A DNA stretch of 64,000 nt. It comes from Curtobacterium sp. MCPF17_002. GTDB lineage: Bacteria; Actinomycetota; Actinomycetes; Actinomycetales; Microbacteriaceae. Below are positions 8,096-16,905 of this stretch, in pieces. The first letter of the stretch is position 1; every line of letters starts with the position of its first letter. The position numbers and the translations under genes are program-made. The stretch spans positions 1,426,001 through 1,490,000 of the forward strand of contig NZ_CP126251.1 in the NCBI RefSeq assembly GCF_003234115.2, written 5' to 3'. The notes under the pieces were generated by a model. It worked only from the letters and a program-made list of their open reading frames with translations. It was not told the DNA's origin and ran no database searches.

Positions 8096-8641
8096 GTGAG
8101 CAGCGCACTCCTCGTCATGGACTACCAGAACAGCATCGTCGAGCGACTCGGCACCGAGGAGGGCCTCGGGGCCGCCACCGCAGCCGTCGCGGCCGCACGC
8201 GAGCGCGGCATCCCCGTGGTCTTCGTCCGCGTGGCGTTCCGCCCCGGTGCTCCCGAGGCCGCCCCCACGAACAGGATGTTCGGCGGCATGCGGGAGCGCA
8301 TCGCCTCCCAGCCGGCGGGAGCGACGGACATCCACGCCGCGTTCGGCGTCGGCGACGACGACATCGTCGTGACGAAGCTGCGGGTGAGTGCCTTCGCCGG
8401 CTCCGACCTCGAGGTGCTCCTGCGCGGGCTGGAGGTCCGGGAGCTCGTCCTGGCGGGCATCGCGACGAGCGGCGTCGTGCTCTCCACCCTCCGGCAGGCG
8501 GCCGACCTCGACTTCGGCCTCACGGTGCTCTCGGACGCTTGTGTCGACGGCGATCCGGAGGTCCACCGGGTCCTCATGGAGAAGGTGTTCCCGCGACAGG
8601 CCGACGTCCGCACCACCGCGGAGTGGACCGCCTCACTCTGA
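8096..8641 (+). CDS. isochorismatase-family cysteine hydrolase
   Basis: This is a 181-residue alpha/beta hydrolase of the isochorismatase superfamily. The catalytic Asp lies in LLVMDYQNS (start of strand 1), Lys in DDIVVTKLRVSAF, and the presumed nucleophile region is LVLAGIATSGVVLSTLRQAADL. In that segment the usual Cys (VxGxxTxxCV) is replaced: it reads IATSGVV. The missing Cys argues for a non-canonical activity or a non-hydrolytic protein. FGLTVLSDACVD fits the family C terminus. The GTG start is supported by the -10 box at exactly leaderless spacing. The next gene, an aldo/keto reductase, follows 32 bp later on the same strand. Confidence 0.8.
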   Translation: MSSALLVMDYQNSIVERLGTEEGLGAATAAVAAARERGIPVVFVRVAFRPGAPEAAPTNRMFGGMRERIASQPAGATDIHAAFGVGDDDIVVTKLRVSAFAGSDLEVLLRGLEVRELVLAGIATSGVVLSTLRQAADLDFGLTVLSDACVDGDPEVHRVLMEKVFPRQADVRTTAEWTASL

Positions 8642-8673
8642 GCCCGGCGGCGGCGACGGCGTAGACAAGTCGC

Positions 8674-9453
8674 ATGACCGATTACGCCAATCCGTCCGTG
8701 TCCGTCACCGGGGGGTCGATGCCGCTGCTGGGCTTCGGCACCTGGCAGATCCCGGACGCCGACGCCCCCGCAGCGGTGGGCTCGGCGCTCGAGGCGGGGT
8801 ACCGCCACATCGACACCGCCACCGGCTACAGCAACCAGCGCGGGGTGGGCAAGGCGATCGCCTCGTCCGGCCTGGCGCGCGACGACGTGTTCGTCACGAC
8901 CAAGCTGCCGCCGGACAACGCCGACCGTGTGCGCGAGACCATCGAGGAGAGCCTCGACCAGCTCGGGCTCGACCACCTCGACCTCTGGCTCGTGCACTGG
9001 CCGCCGAACGGCGAGGCCCGCCCGGACGTCTGGGAGCAGGTCGTGCAGGCGCAGGCCGACGGACTGACCCGTGCGGTCGGCGTGAGCAACTACTCCCTCG
9101 CGCAGATCGACGAGCTCGTCTCCGCGACCGGCACCACCCCGGCCGTGAACCAGATCAAGTGGAGCCCGGTCGAGTTCGACGCCGCGATCGCCTCCGGGCT
9201 GTCGGAGCGTGGGGTCGTCCTCGAGGGCTACAGCCCCTTCAAGGCGAGCAACCTGCAGGACCCGACGCTGGTCTCGATCGCCGAGGCCCACGACGCCGAC
9301 GCGGCCCAGGTGATCGTCGCGTGGCACGTCGCGCACGAGTTCGTCGTCATCCCGAAGTCGTCGAACCCGGAGCGGATCGCGTCGAACGCCGCGGGTGCCC
9401 GCATCGAGCTGAGCGCCGACGAGGTCGCACGGATCGACGCCCTCGGGCACTGA
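8674..9453 (+). CDS. aldo/keto reductase (AKR5-like)
   Basis: The enzyme has 259 residues with the complete catalytic tetrad Asp47 and Tyr52 (HIDTATGYSN), Lys77 (TTKLPP) and His108 (LVHWPP), and the C-terminal NADPH-binding IPKSSNPERIASN. Length and motifs fit the 2,5-diketo-gluconate reductase/AKR5 branch, which reduces small aldehydes and ketones with NADPH in the cytoplasm. The physiological substrate is unknown. TAGACA sits 6 nt upstream of the ATG, a near match to the leaderless -10 pattern. It is followed by a large palindrome that separates it from the convergent helicase gene. Confidence 0.88.
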   Translation: MTDYANPSVSVTGGSMPLLGFGTWQIPDADAPAAVGSALEAGYRHIDTATGYSNQRGVGKAIASSGLARDDVFVTTKLPPDNADRVRETIEESLDQLGLDHLDLWLVHWPPNGEARPDVWEQVVQAQADGLTRAVGVSNYSLAQIDELVSATGTTPAVNQIKWSPVEFDAAIASGLSERGVVLEGYSPFKASNLQDPTLVSIAEAHDADAAQVIVAWHVAHEFVVIPKSSNPERIASNAAGARIELSADEVARIDALGH

Positions 9454-9488
9454 CCCCGGCGGGCACGTCCCCGCGGGCCCGACCCTCT

Positions 9489-9548
9489 GCACAACGAAAG
9501 TCACGCCGAACCGTGCAATCGCGCGGTTCGGCGTGACTTTCGCAGTGC
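9489..9548. terminator. ACGAAAGTCAC-family palindrome, probable bidirectional terminator
   Basis: Perfect 19-bp arms (CGAAAGTCACGCCGAACCG, 9495-9513, and its complement 9524-9542) flank a 10-nt loop, with further GCAC/GTGC pairing outside. It lies in a convergent gap. Related copies are at 38543-38602 and 48821-48888. Confidence 0.75.
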
Positions 9549-9599
9549 GGCGGCAATCGGCCCACTACTTCCACGGCGGCGATCGGCCCACCAGTTCCA
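9548..9599. repeat. 26-bp tandem duplication
   Basis: Two units (9548-9573 and 9574-9599) differ at three positions; a partial third unit continues from 9600 towards the stop of the SNF2 gene. No gene lies in the gap. Confidence 0.7.
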
Positions 9600-9621
9600 C
9601 GGCGGCAACCGGCCGGCGGCA

Positions 9622-12600
9622 TCACTCCAGCAGCGAGCGGATGTCGTCGGCCGTCAGGTCGTCGGCGAACAGCGCGTCGTCGTCGATCATCGTGGCGAAC
9701 AGCTCGGCCTTCTTCGCCGCGAGCGCGAGGACCTTCTCCTCGATGGTGTCCTCCGCGATGAACCGCTGCACGTTCACCGATCGCGTCTGCCCGATGCGGT
9801 GCGTGCGGTCGACCGCCTGGTTCTCGGCGGCGGGGTTCCACCACGGGTCGAGCACGAACACGGTGTCGGCCTCGGTCAGGGTCAGCCCGAACCCGCCGGC
9901 CTTCAACGAGATGAGGAACGCCGGAGCGGTGCCGTTCCGGAAGCGGTCGATGACCTCGGGCCGTCGTCGGGTGGAGCCGTCGAGGTACTCGTACCCGATG
10001 GCCCGTTCGTCGAGTGCGGCGGCGACCATGCGGAGGAACGACGTGAACTGGCTGAACACCAGGGCGCGGCGGCCCTCGGCGGCGAGCTGTTCGAGTTCGT
10101 CGAGCAGGAGTTCGAGCTTCGCGGACGGCACCGGCGGATCGTCCGGACCAGACGACCCGTCCACCAACGCCGGCGACAACGCCAGCATCCGGAGCAGCGT
10201 CAGCGACCGGAACACGATCATCCGGTTCCGGGCGAGGTCGTCGATGAGGTCGAGCACCTTGAGGCGCTCCCGGTTCAGCGTCCGCTCGTACAGCGCCCGG
10301 TGCGCGGGGTCGAGCGTCACCCGGACGACCTGCTCCTGCTTCGGCGGCAGGTCGGCGGCGACGCTCTCCTTCGTCCGGCGGAGCATGAGCGGCCGGATCC
10401 GTCGCCGCAACCGCGCGGTGAGCTCCGAGCGTGCGGCACCGCGGAGGTCGGGCGAGGCGAGCGGCTTCACGTAGTCGTCGCCGAACCGCGACCACGACGA
10501 CAGCAGCCCCGGCGCGACCACGTGGAACAGCGCCCAGAGGTCGGTCAGCCCGTTCTCGAGCGGGGTCCCCGTGATCGCGAACTTCACCGGCGCACGGAGC
10601 TCGACGGCCGCTCGGTGCGTCTGCGACTGCGGGTTCTTCACGAACTGCGCCTCGTCGAGGAGCAGCGCCGACCACGGCAGGTCGGTGTACGCGCGGGCGT
10701 CGAGGCGGAGGAGCGCGTACGAGGTCACGAGCACGTCCGACGTCGCTGCCGCTCGGGCCACGAGCGCCGGGTCCTTCACCGAGGTCGCGGTCACCGTGGT
10801 CACCCGGAGCGACGGCGTGAACTTCGCCGCCTCGGACGCCCAGTTGCCCACGACGGAGGTCGGCGCGACCACGAGGAACGGCGGACCGTCCGGCGACGCT
10901 TCCCGCGCGGCCGCGATCATCGCCAGCACCTGCAGCGTCTTGCCGAGGCCCATGTCGTCGGCGAGCACGCCGCCGATGCCGTGCGAGCGCAGGAACGACA
11001 GCCACGCGTACCCGGCGTGCTGGTACGGCCGGAGCTCCGCGTGCACGGACCGGGGTACCGCGACGTCGGCCGGCGCGGTCGCGCCGAGCAGCCCGGACGC
11101 GATCGCCTGCCACCGCTCGTCGTGCTCGGTCTCGTCGGCGAGCTGGTCGAACTCGGACCACAGCCCGGCCTGCAGCGGCGTCACCGTCATCGGCTGGTCG
11201 GGCTCCCACTCGTCGAGGTCGCGCGCTTCCTCGATGAGCTCCTTGAGCCGGTCGAACGCCGGGTCGCCGAGCGACAGGTACGAGTTGTCGACGAGCTTCA
11301 TCCGGCGGTCCCGCTTCGCGAGTGCGCGGAGCAGCGGCGTGAACGGCACCTGCTTGCCGTTGACGGTGACGAAGATGCCGAGGTCGAACCAGTCGTGCTT
11401 CTCCGACGGCATCGTCGTGACGCGGATGTTCGGCCGCCCGGTCAGCCGCTCGTAGTCGACGCGCTCGCCCTGCACCACGGTGCGGACGCCGAGGCCGGGC
11501 AGCTCCTGCAGCAGCTCGTTCGCGAAGACCGCGACGTCGGCGCCCTCGACGGTGCCGTCCTCGAACCAGTCCAGTCCACCGCCGGGTCCCGCGGGCGCGT
11601 GCTCGGGCAGACCGCCTGGAGGCGCGGCTCGGCTCGCGTCGTCGGCCCCGGCTGCCGGGGCGGCCGGCTCCACGGCAGCCGGTTCGGCAGGGGCCACGTC
11701 GTCCGCCGCCCGCAGGCCGCTGAGGTCCGGCAGCGGTCCGTGCAGCGCGACCGGGTCCTTCCGGCCGTCGACGTGCCAGCGCCACTGCAGGTGGACGCGG
11801 TCGTCCGTCCGCGGAGCCCGTGCCGGCTCGAACGTCGCGGTGAGCACGAGCTCCGGCGGGGTGCGTTCGGGCAGCTCGACGGACCCGTCGGAGCTGACGA
11901 GTCCGAGGGCCCCGCGGAGCTTCGGCGACCAGTCCGCCAGGAACTCGTCCACCTCGGCCGCCGGCACCGCGATCTGGGCGCCGTCGACGAGCATGCGGCG
12001 CTGGTCCTCTGGCACCGGGGCGGGTGTCGGGGCGACCACGACGTGGAACTCGGGGCTCTCGCGGAAGACGTAGAGGCCGTGGTCGCCGATCATCCGCGCC
12101 GCGCCCTCGACCACGGGCCGGCCGTCGAGGACCGCGCTCGCGCCGATCACGAGCCCGTCGTCGTGGCGGGCGGCATCGGCGTTCCGGGAGGCGTCGAGGA
12201 GCACCCGGGCCTCGGTGCCGAGGACCGCGCCGCCCTCGCGCTTGCCGGTGACGAACGCGATCCCGAGCGCCGGGGCCTGCGCGAGCAACGGCCAGAGGAG
12301 CGGACTGCCGAAGTCGTCGAGCGTGATCCAGTCGGCCTCGCCCGGCAGCCCCGCGAGCTGCCCCGCACGGTGCAGCGCGGCGAACTGCAGGAACCAGCCG
12401 TGCTGCTCGGGGGAGAGGCCGAACCGGTTCATCGAGTACGGGAGCGTGCCCCACGTCAGCTGCCCCCGCACCCAGTTGCCGGCGTCGCTGCGGGTCACCG
12501 GCCGGACGCCGAGCCGCACCGACCGCGAGGCCGTCGGCAGCGCTCGGCCCGCTGCTCGCGCGCGGGACGCGAGGCGCGACGACACCGCGTCACGCAACTC

Positions 12601-13023
12601 GAACTGCAGACCCATCGGGGTGCCCTGCGGGGCGACCACCTGCTCGTCGTCACCGGCGAGGCGGGCGAGGTCGTGCCTCCAGTCAGGGGGTGGCGGCGGA
12701 GCCGGTGCGTCCGGACGTGGGCCGGCTGCCGACGCGAGGGCGCGGGCGTTGACGGTGAGGAGCGCGGCGGCGACGTGCTTGCACTCGCCGCGGAGGGGGC
12801 ACGTGCACGTGCTGCGCACCGGGCGGACGAACTCGCCGCGCGCCGGAGTGGTCTCGATGCGGACCTCGTACGGGTCGTCGGCGGAGCCGGACACCGTCGC
12901 GGTGACCGTGCCGTCGTCGTCGTGCCAGACCGCATCGTCCACCAGGCCGGCGCGGACGATGTCGCGTGCGCGACCGAAGGCCTGCGGGCCGACGAAACGG
13001 ATGACGTCGACCGCGTCGATCAT
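9622..13023 (-). CDS. SWIM zinc-finger SNF2-family helicase
   Basis: The protein has 1133 residues. A SWIM finger near the N terminus has Cys73, Cys75, Cys81 and His83 (CTCPLRGECKH). A long middle region is followed by a Swi2/Snf2 motor with DDMGLGKT (Lys695), LLLDEAQ, RTKESV and the second RecA lobe ending DPWWNPAAENQAVDRTHRIGQ. This architecture is common in actinobacteria (the helZ-like group). It is a predicted ATP-dependent double-strand DNA translocase that remodels nucleoprotein, possibly in repair or transcription, and no partner is known. A GTG 15 nt upstream (13038) is an alternative start. A copy of the dispersed palindromic element (11622-11641) lies in the coding region, encoding a poorly constrained Ala/Pro-rich linker. 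The gene is divergent from the BLUF gene across about 130 bp. Confidence 0.88.
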   Translation of the reverse strand: MIDAVDVIRFVGPQAFGRARDIVRAGLVDDAVWHDDDGTVTATVSGSADDPYEVRIETTPARGEFVRPVRSTCTCPLRGECKHVAAALLTVNARALASAAGPRPDAPAPPPPPDWRHDLARLAGDDEQVVAPQGTPMGLQFELRDAVSSRLASRARAAGRALPTASRSVRLGVRPVTRSDAGNWVRGQLTWGTLPYSMNRFGLSPEQHGWFLQFAALHRAGQLAGLPGEADWITLDDFGSPLLWPLLAQAPALGIAFVTGKREGGAVLGTEARVLLDASRNADAARHDDGLVIGASAVLDGRPVVEGAARMIGDHGLYVFRESPEFHVVVAPTPAPVPEDQRRMLVDGAQIAVPAAEVDEFLADWSPKLRGALGLVSSDGSVELPERTPPELVLTATFEPARAPRTDDRVHLQWRWHVDGRKDPVALHGPLPDLSGLRAADDVAPAEPAAVEPAAPAAGADDASRAAPPGGLPEHAPAGPGGGLDWFEDGTVEGADVAVFANELLQELPGLGVRTVVQGERVDYERLTGRPNIRVTTMPSEKHDWFDLGIFVTVNGKQVPFTPLLRALAKRDRRMKLVDNSYLSLGDPAFDRLKELIEEARDLDEWEPDQPMTVTPLQAGLWSEFDQLADETEHDERWQAIASGLLGATAPADVAVPRSVHAELRPYQHAGYAWLSFLRSHGIGGVLADDMGLGKTLQVLAMIAAAREASPDGPPFLVVAPTSVVGNWASEAAKFTPSLRVTTVTATSVKDPALVARAAATSDVLVTSYALLRLDARAYTDLPWSALLLDEAQFVKNPQSQTHRAAVELRAPVKFAITGTPLENGLTDLWALFHVVAPGLLSSWSRFGDDYVKPLASPDLRGAARSELTARLRRRIRPLMLRRTKESVAADLPPKQEQVVRVTLDPAHRALYERTLNRERLKVLDLIDDLARNRMIVFRSLTLLRMLALSPALVDGSSGPDDPPVPSAKLELLLDELEQLAAEGRRALVFSQFTSFLRMVAAALDERAIGYEYLDGSTRRRPEVIDRFRNGTAPAFLISLKAGGFGLTLTEADTVFVLDPWWNPAAENQAVDRTHRIGQTRSVNVQRFIAEDTIEEKVLALAAKKAELFATMIDDDALFADDLTADDIRSLLE

Positions 13024-13154
13024 CGGGGCGGCGGGCACGACCCCATCGTGCCAGTCCCGACCGACACCGCGGAACACGCACCGGCCCGTTCTGGGGGCGT
13101 CGGAACGGGCCGCGGACGGGCAGGATCGATCACGGTCCGTCCGGAGGGAGTCCC

Positions 13155-13604
13155 ATGCTGCAGTCACTGGTCTACATGAGTTCGGCGTCCGCGCCGTTCG
13201 ACGAGGACGCCCTCGAGGCGGTCCTCGATCACGCGCGTGAGCGGAACACCGCCGACGGCCTCAGCGGGCTGCTCGTGCACCGGGCCGGCCGATTCATGCA
13301 GCTGCTCGAGGGACCGTACGACGCGGTGATCGCGACCTACGCCCGGATCGTCGAGGACCCCCGGCACGAAGAGGTGCGCCTGCTCGTCGAGGAGTCCATC
13401 CACACGCGGCGCTTCCCGGAGTGGTCGATGGCGTACGACCGCGAGTCCGACGGGGTCGAGGTGCCCGAGGGCTTCAGCGGGTTCCTCGAAGCCGGCGACC
13501 GCAGCGCGGACACGAGCCGGGCGCGCGAGCTCCTCCGGTGGTTCCGGAACCACCCGATGGCCGACCCCACGGCGGCGAAGGGGAAGCACCGGCGCGAGGG
13601 GTAG
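13155..13604 (+). CDS. BLUF-domain blue-light photoreceptor
   Basis: The 149-residue protein is essentially a stand-alone BLUF domain with a short C-terminal helix. All flavin-contact residues are in place: Tyr7 (LVYMSSAS), Asn31 (RNTADGLSG), Gln49 (FMQLLEG), and Trp90 and Met92 (FPEWSMAY). BLUF proteins bind FAD and change hydrogen bonding around the flavin on blue light. Short BLUFs act through partner proteins, because they carry no output domain. A GGAGGGA Shine-Dalgarno sequence precedes the ATG. The divergent neighbour is the SNF2 helicase, and any functional link is speculative. It abuts the convergent permease gene with a 4-bp gap. Confidence 0.92.
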   Translation: MLQSLVYMSSASAPFDEDALEAVLDHARERNTADGLSGLLVHRAGRFMQLLEGPYDAVIATYARIVEDPRHEEVRLLVEESIHTRRFPEWSMAYDRESDGVEVPEGFSGFLEAGDRSADTSRARELLRWFRNHPMADPTAAKGKHRREG

Positions 13605-13608
13605 TCCC

Positions 13609-15039
13609 TCAGCCGCCGATGGGCTTGCCCGTCGTCTCGCCCGTCGCCAGCTTGCTGTGCTTCCGCGAGTACCCGAAGTACACGCCGAGGCCGATCGCGA
13701 ACCACACCGCGAACCGCACCCAGGTCTCCCACTGCAGGAACGTGACGAGCCACAGCGACGCGATGACGCCGATGATCGGGATGACCGGCATGAACGGCAG
13801 CCGGAACTGCCGGTCGAGGTCGGGCTGGCGGTACCGGAGCACGACCACCGCGGAGCACACGACGACGAACGCGAGCAGGATGCCGATGTTCGTCAGCTCC
13901 GCCACGACGCCGATCGGCAGCACGCCCGCCAGGATCGCCGACGCGATGCCGAGGATCCACGTGACCCGGGTCGGGACGTGGCGCTTCGGGTCGGTCTTCG
14001 CGAACCACTTCGGCATGAGGCCGTCGCGACTCATCGAGAACCAGACGCGGCTCGCGCCGAGCATGAAGGTCACGAGGACCGTGACGATGCCGACGATGGC
14101 GCCGATCGCGATGACGTTCGCCACGCCGCCGAGGCCGACCGAGGCGAACGCCGACGAGAAGCCCGAGGCGGGGTCGATGTCGGTGTACTTCTGCATGCCC
14201 GTGAGGACCAGCGTCGCCAGGACGTACAGGACCATCGAGATCCCGAGGGACAGCAGGATGGCCTTCGGCATGTGCTTCCGGGCGTCGGTGGACTCCTCGG
14301 CGGCCGTGGACATCGCGTCGTAGCCGAACACGGCGAAGAACACCGTCGCGGCACCGGTCATGACGCCACCGAAGCCGAACGGGAAGTACGGGGAGTAGTT
14401 GGCGCTGTTGATGTGGAACACGCCGAGCACCACGATGAGGACGACGAGCGCCACCTTGATGCCGACCGCCACGAACTCGAACCGTGCGGCACTCCGGATG
14501 CCGCGGGTGAGGACGAACGCGGTGAGCAGGCAGAGCACGATCGCGAACACGTCGATCACGTGCCCGTCGCCCGTGCCCGGCGCGCCGAGCATCCACGCCG
14601 GCAGGTCGATGCCGAGCTGACCGGCCAGGAAGCCGACGTAGCCGGAGATCCCGATCGCGACCACCGCCACGATCGCGGTGTACTCGAGCAGCAGGTCCCA
14701 GCCGATGAACCACCCGACGATCTCGCCGAGCACCGCGTAACCGTACGTGTAGGCGCTGCCGGCCTTCGGGATGAGGCCGGCGAACTCCGCGTACGACAGG
14801 GCGGCGGCGGCGCTCGCGACACCGGCGACGAGGAAGCTGATGAGGACCGCGGGGCCGGCGACGCCGTTCGCCACGGTGCCGGCGAGGGTGAAGATGCCCG
14901 CGCCGATGATGCCGCCGATGCCGATCGCGGTGAGCTGCCAGAGGCCGAGGTGCCGTTTCAGGCCGTCCTCGGCGCCGGTCTCGTCGTCGATCGTCTCGAT
15001 CGGCTTCCGTCGGAACAGGGTGCGTGTCGTCGTCGTCAC
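13609..15039 (-). CDS. APC-family amino acid permease (CAT/YfnA-like)
   Basis: The 476-residue integral membrane protein has about 12 helices. The conserved first helix GIGGIIGAGIFTLAG is the backbone-binding loop of APC amino acid transporters, and FFAVFGYDAMSTAAEES is the helix-6 signature. The N terminus is basic and cytoplasmic. The GTG at 15039 gives a normal family length; the open frame upstream runs through low-complexity GC-rich DNA and is rejected. The likely substrate is a cationic or small neutral amino acid imported by proton symport, but this cannot be fixed from sequence. A second, distinct APC permease lies at 18613-20079. Confidence 0.85.
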   Translation of the reverse strand: MTTTTRTLFRRKPIETIDDETGAEDGLKRHLGLWQLTAIGIGGIIGAGIFTLAGTVANGVAGPAVLISFLVAGVASAAAALSYAEFAGLIPKAGSAYTYGYAVLGEIVGWFIGWDLLLEYTAIVAVVAIGISGYVGFLAGQLGIDLPAWMLGAPGTGDGHVIDVFAIVLCLLTAFVLTRGIRSAARFEFVAVGIKVALVVLIVVLGVFHINSANYSPYFPFGFGGVMTGAATVFFAVFGYDAMSTAAEESTDARKHMPKAILLSLGISMVLYVLATLVLTGMQKYTDIDPASGFSSAFASVGLGGVANVIAIGAIVGIVTVLVTFMLGASRVWFSMSRDGLMPKWFAKTDPKRHVPTRVTWILGIASAILAGVLPIGVVAELTNIGILLAFVVVCSAVVVLRYRQPDLDRQFRLPFMPVIPIIGVIASLWLVTFLQWETWVRFAVWFAIGLGVYFGYSRKHSKLATGETTGKPIGG

Positions 15040-15289
15040 GCGACCACTCTGCACCCTGCGCGGGGGTTGCGCGCGGGCTGGGCTGGTGCGGGCCGCGCGG
15101 TCGGCGGCGGCGGCGGCGCCGGCAGCGGCCTGGCGCGGTTCGTGCGTGCCGAGTCTCGGGCGGGCGGACACTTTCGGGCGTGAGCGGGCCGCGAACTGTC
15201 CGCGGGTCCGAGTCTCGGGCGGCGACCACGGGGTGCGCACCGCGCCCGGCGTGCGCCGCGGCCGGGGCGGGCGGCGTGGCGGGCGGGTG

Positions 15290-15304
15290 GTGCGCCTCCA
15301 GGCC
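15290..15304 (-). repeat. half copy of the CTGGAGGCGCG dispersed element
   Basis: GTGCGCCTCCAGGCC matches the right arm of the family. Confidence 0.5.
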
Positions 15305-15386
15305 GGGGCGGGGCGGGGCGGGGCGGCGCTGGGCGGGCGGGGCGGCGCGGGGCGAGGTGAGGCGGGGCGGGCGGGGTTTCGCGGTG

Positions 15387-15426
15387 AGCGACAGTTCACG
15401 CGGTGGCGAGCCCGTGAACTGTCGCT
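15387..15426. repeat. AGCGACAGTTCACG hairpin, copy 1
   Basis: AGCGACAGTTCACG and its exact complement flank 12 nt. The same arms with the same 12-nt loop length recur at 53698-53741. Here the element lies in a divergent gap 118 bp upstream of the DUF427 gene, so it is not simply a shared terminator. Confidence 0.75.
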
Positions 15427-15543
15427 GGGCCCGTGAAGTCGGCGCCAGCGGCAGTGGCAGCGACGGCGACGGCGACGGCGGCAGCGCCAGCAACCGCGCC
15501 GCGCCACGGGGGAACCGGCAGGCTCGAGGGGTAGACGGGACCC

Positions 15544-16032
15544 ATGCGACGACCCACCCGTGACGAGCCCGGCCCCGGACAGGAATCCGTCTGGGACTAC
15601 CCGCGACCTCCCGCCGTCGAGCCCGTGCACGAGCGCGTGGTGGTCCGGCTCGGCGGGGGCGTGATCGCCGACACGACGGACGCGGTGCGGGTCCTGGAGA
15701 CCTCGCACCCGCCGGTGTACTACCTGCCGATGGCCGACCTGGACCTCCGGCCGGCGAACGGCTCGAGCATGTGCGAGTTCAAGGGGCGCGCGCGGTACTT
15801 CGACGTGGTGGGCGGGGAGGTGGTGGCCTCGCGGGCGGGCTGGAACTACCCGAACCCGGAGCCGGGGTACGAGTCGCTCCGAGACCGCGTGGCGATCTAC
15901 CCGTCGGCGATGGACTCGTGCGAGGTCGGCGGCGAGGTGGTGCAGGCGCAGGAGGGTGACTTCTACGGCGGGTGGATCACCTCGAAGGTGGTCGGACCGT
16001 TCAAGGGGGCGCCGGGCACGCTCGGGTGGTGA
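15544..16032 (+). CDS. DUF427 family protein
   Basis: The protein has 162 residues. The core carries VRVLETSHPPVYYLPMADL, CEFKGRARYFDV and AIYPSAMDSCEV, which match the DUF427 beta-tent fold seen in small single-domain actinobacterial proteins. No enzyme activity is established; a ligand-binding role is often proposed. The N-terminal 30 residues are Pro/Arg rich and probably disordered. The protein is cytoplasmic. It converges with a small membrane protein gene across a G/C-repeat gap. Confidence 0.8.
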   Translation: MRRPTRDEPGPGQESVWDYPRPPAVEPVHERVVVRLGGGVIADTTDAVRVLETSHPPVYYLPMADLDLRPANGSSMCEFKGRARYFDVVGGEVVASRAGWNYPNPEPGYESLRDRVAIYPSAMDSCEVGGEVVQAQEGDFYGGWITSKVVGPFKGAPGTLGW

Positions 16033-16093
16033 GGCGGGCGCGCGGGCGCGCGGGCACTGGCGGGCGCGCGGGCACGGGCGAGCGGGCGCGCGG
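16033..16093. repeat. low-complexity GGGCGCGCGG repeat in convergent gap
   Basis: Imperfect repeats of GGGCGCGCGGGCA fill the 73-bp gap. No gene is present and pairing is ambiguous. Confidence 0.5.
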
Positions 16094-16105
16094 GCGGCCT
16101 GCGGC

Positions 16106-16438
16106 TCAGCGGTGTGCGTACGGTGACCAGAACGGTGGCGGGAACGCGCCTCCGGTGACGATGACGAGCATCTGCCACACGAGCATCACGAGCCCGAGCG
16201 CCCCGATCACGATCCCGATCCAGGCCCAGACCCGCACGGCCCGGCGGCGGCCCGCGATCGCGATCGCACGCCACCCGCTGATGACGCACACCAGGCCGAA
16301 CGCCAACCCGAGCAGCAGGTGCCGCCGCATCGACGCAGCCGGCACGATGATGCCCATGTAGAACGCGACCGGTCCGAGCAGCACGGCGAAGGTCGCGGGG
16401 GCGGCGGGTGGCTCGTGGTCCCGCGAGGCTGCTCCCAT
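16106..16438 (-). CDS. small membrane protein, three predicted helices
   Basis: The 110-residue hydrophobic protein has membrane segments at about residues 14-34 (FAVLLGPVAFYMGIIVPAA), 40-62 (LLLGLAFGLVCVISGWRAIAIA) and 70-98 (VWAWIGIVIGALGLVMLVWQMLVIV), separated by basic loops. The layout resembles DUF4190-type small membrane proteins, but I do not recognise a specific family. TAGATT lies 7 nt before the ATG with no Shine-Dalgarno sequence, fitting a leaderless mRNA. Function is unknown. Confidence 0.7.
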   Translation of the reverse strand: MGAASRDHEPPAAPATFAVLLGPVAFYMGIIVPAASMRRHLLLGLAFGLVCVISGWRAIAIAGRRRAVRVWAWIGIVIGALGLVMLVWQMLVIVTGGAFPPPFWSPYAHR

Positions 16439-16445
16439 GCGGTCG

Positions 16446-16451
16446 AATCTA
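16446..16451 (-). promoter_or_regulatory. -10 hexamer TAGATT of a predicted leaderless start
   Basis: On the minus strand TAGATT is 7 nt before the ATG at 16438. Confidence 0.55.
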
Positions 16452-16524
16452 GCGAGCCGGAGGGGCCGGTGTCCGATCTGGGCAGCGGCGGCCGGTGACC
16501 GTGTCGGACGGGCACGATGGGGGC

Positions 16525-16905
16525 ATGCGCTCCTTCCTCCGCGTCCTGCTCGGTCTCGCCCTGGTCTTCGCCGGGACGAGCCACCTCACGTTCGCCCGCG
16601 AGGACTTCCGCGCACAGGTCCCCGAGTTCGTCCCCATCGACGAGGACACCACCGTGCTCGCGTCGGGAGTCGCGGAGATCGGCCTCGGCGCCGCGCTCGT
16701 GCTCGCGCCGCGTCGGAGCCGTCGGATCGTCGGGAACGTCGCAGCCCTGTTCTTCGTGGCGGTGTTCCCGGGCAACCTCTCGCAGTGGCTGAACCGTCGC
16801 GACGCGTTCGGTCTCGACTCGGACGTGAAGCGCCTCGGCCGCCTCTTCGGGCAGCCGCTGCTCGTCGCCGCGTCGCTCTGGTCCACCCGAGGGCGGCGAG
16901 TGTGA
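16525..16905 (+). CDS. DoxX-like membrane protein
   Basis: The 126-residue protein starts MRSFLRVLLGLALVFAGTSHLTFA. It has the short DoxX/MauE-like pattern of four helices, with FAGTSHL and the GVAEIGLGAALVLAP helix followed by FFVAVFPGNLSQWLNRRDAFGL. Family members are integral membrane proteins of mostly unknown function, some tied to redox or sulfur metabolism. CACGAT, a weak -10-like hexamer, lies 6 nt before the ATG. Its stop overlaps the next ATG by one base (TGATG), so the two genes form a coupled pair. Confidence 0.7.
   Translation: MRSFLRVLLGLALVFAGTSHLTFAREDFRAQVPEFVPIDEDTTVLASGVAEIGLGAALVLAPRRSRRIVGNVAALFFVAVFPGNLSQWLNRRDAFGLDSDVKRLGRLFGQPLLVAASLWSTRGRRV

Larger units (their letters stand above)
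15040..15543. other. 504-bp intergenic region without a gene
   Basis: This divergent gap is extremely G+C rich. It holds a 14-bp direct repeat CGAGTCTCGGGCGG at about 15149 and 15210, runs of GGGGCGGGGCGG, a half copy of the CTGGAGGCGCG element (15290-15304), and a perfect hairpin at 15387-15426. I find no reading frame here with convincing codon structure. Confidence 0.6.

Noticed and set aside
9799..13179. A very long open frame on the plus strand opposite the SNF2 gene
   Set aside because: It is antisense to a clear helicase gene. In this high-G+C DNA long shadow frames are common, and its translation is Arg/Gly/Pro rich with no domain.
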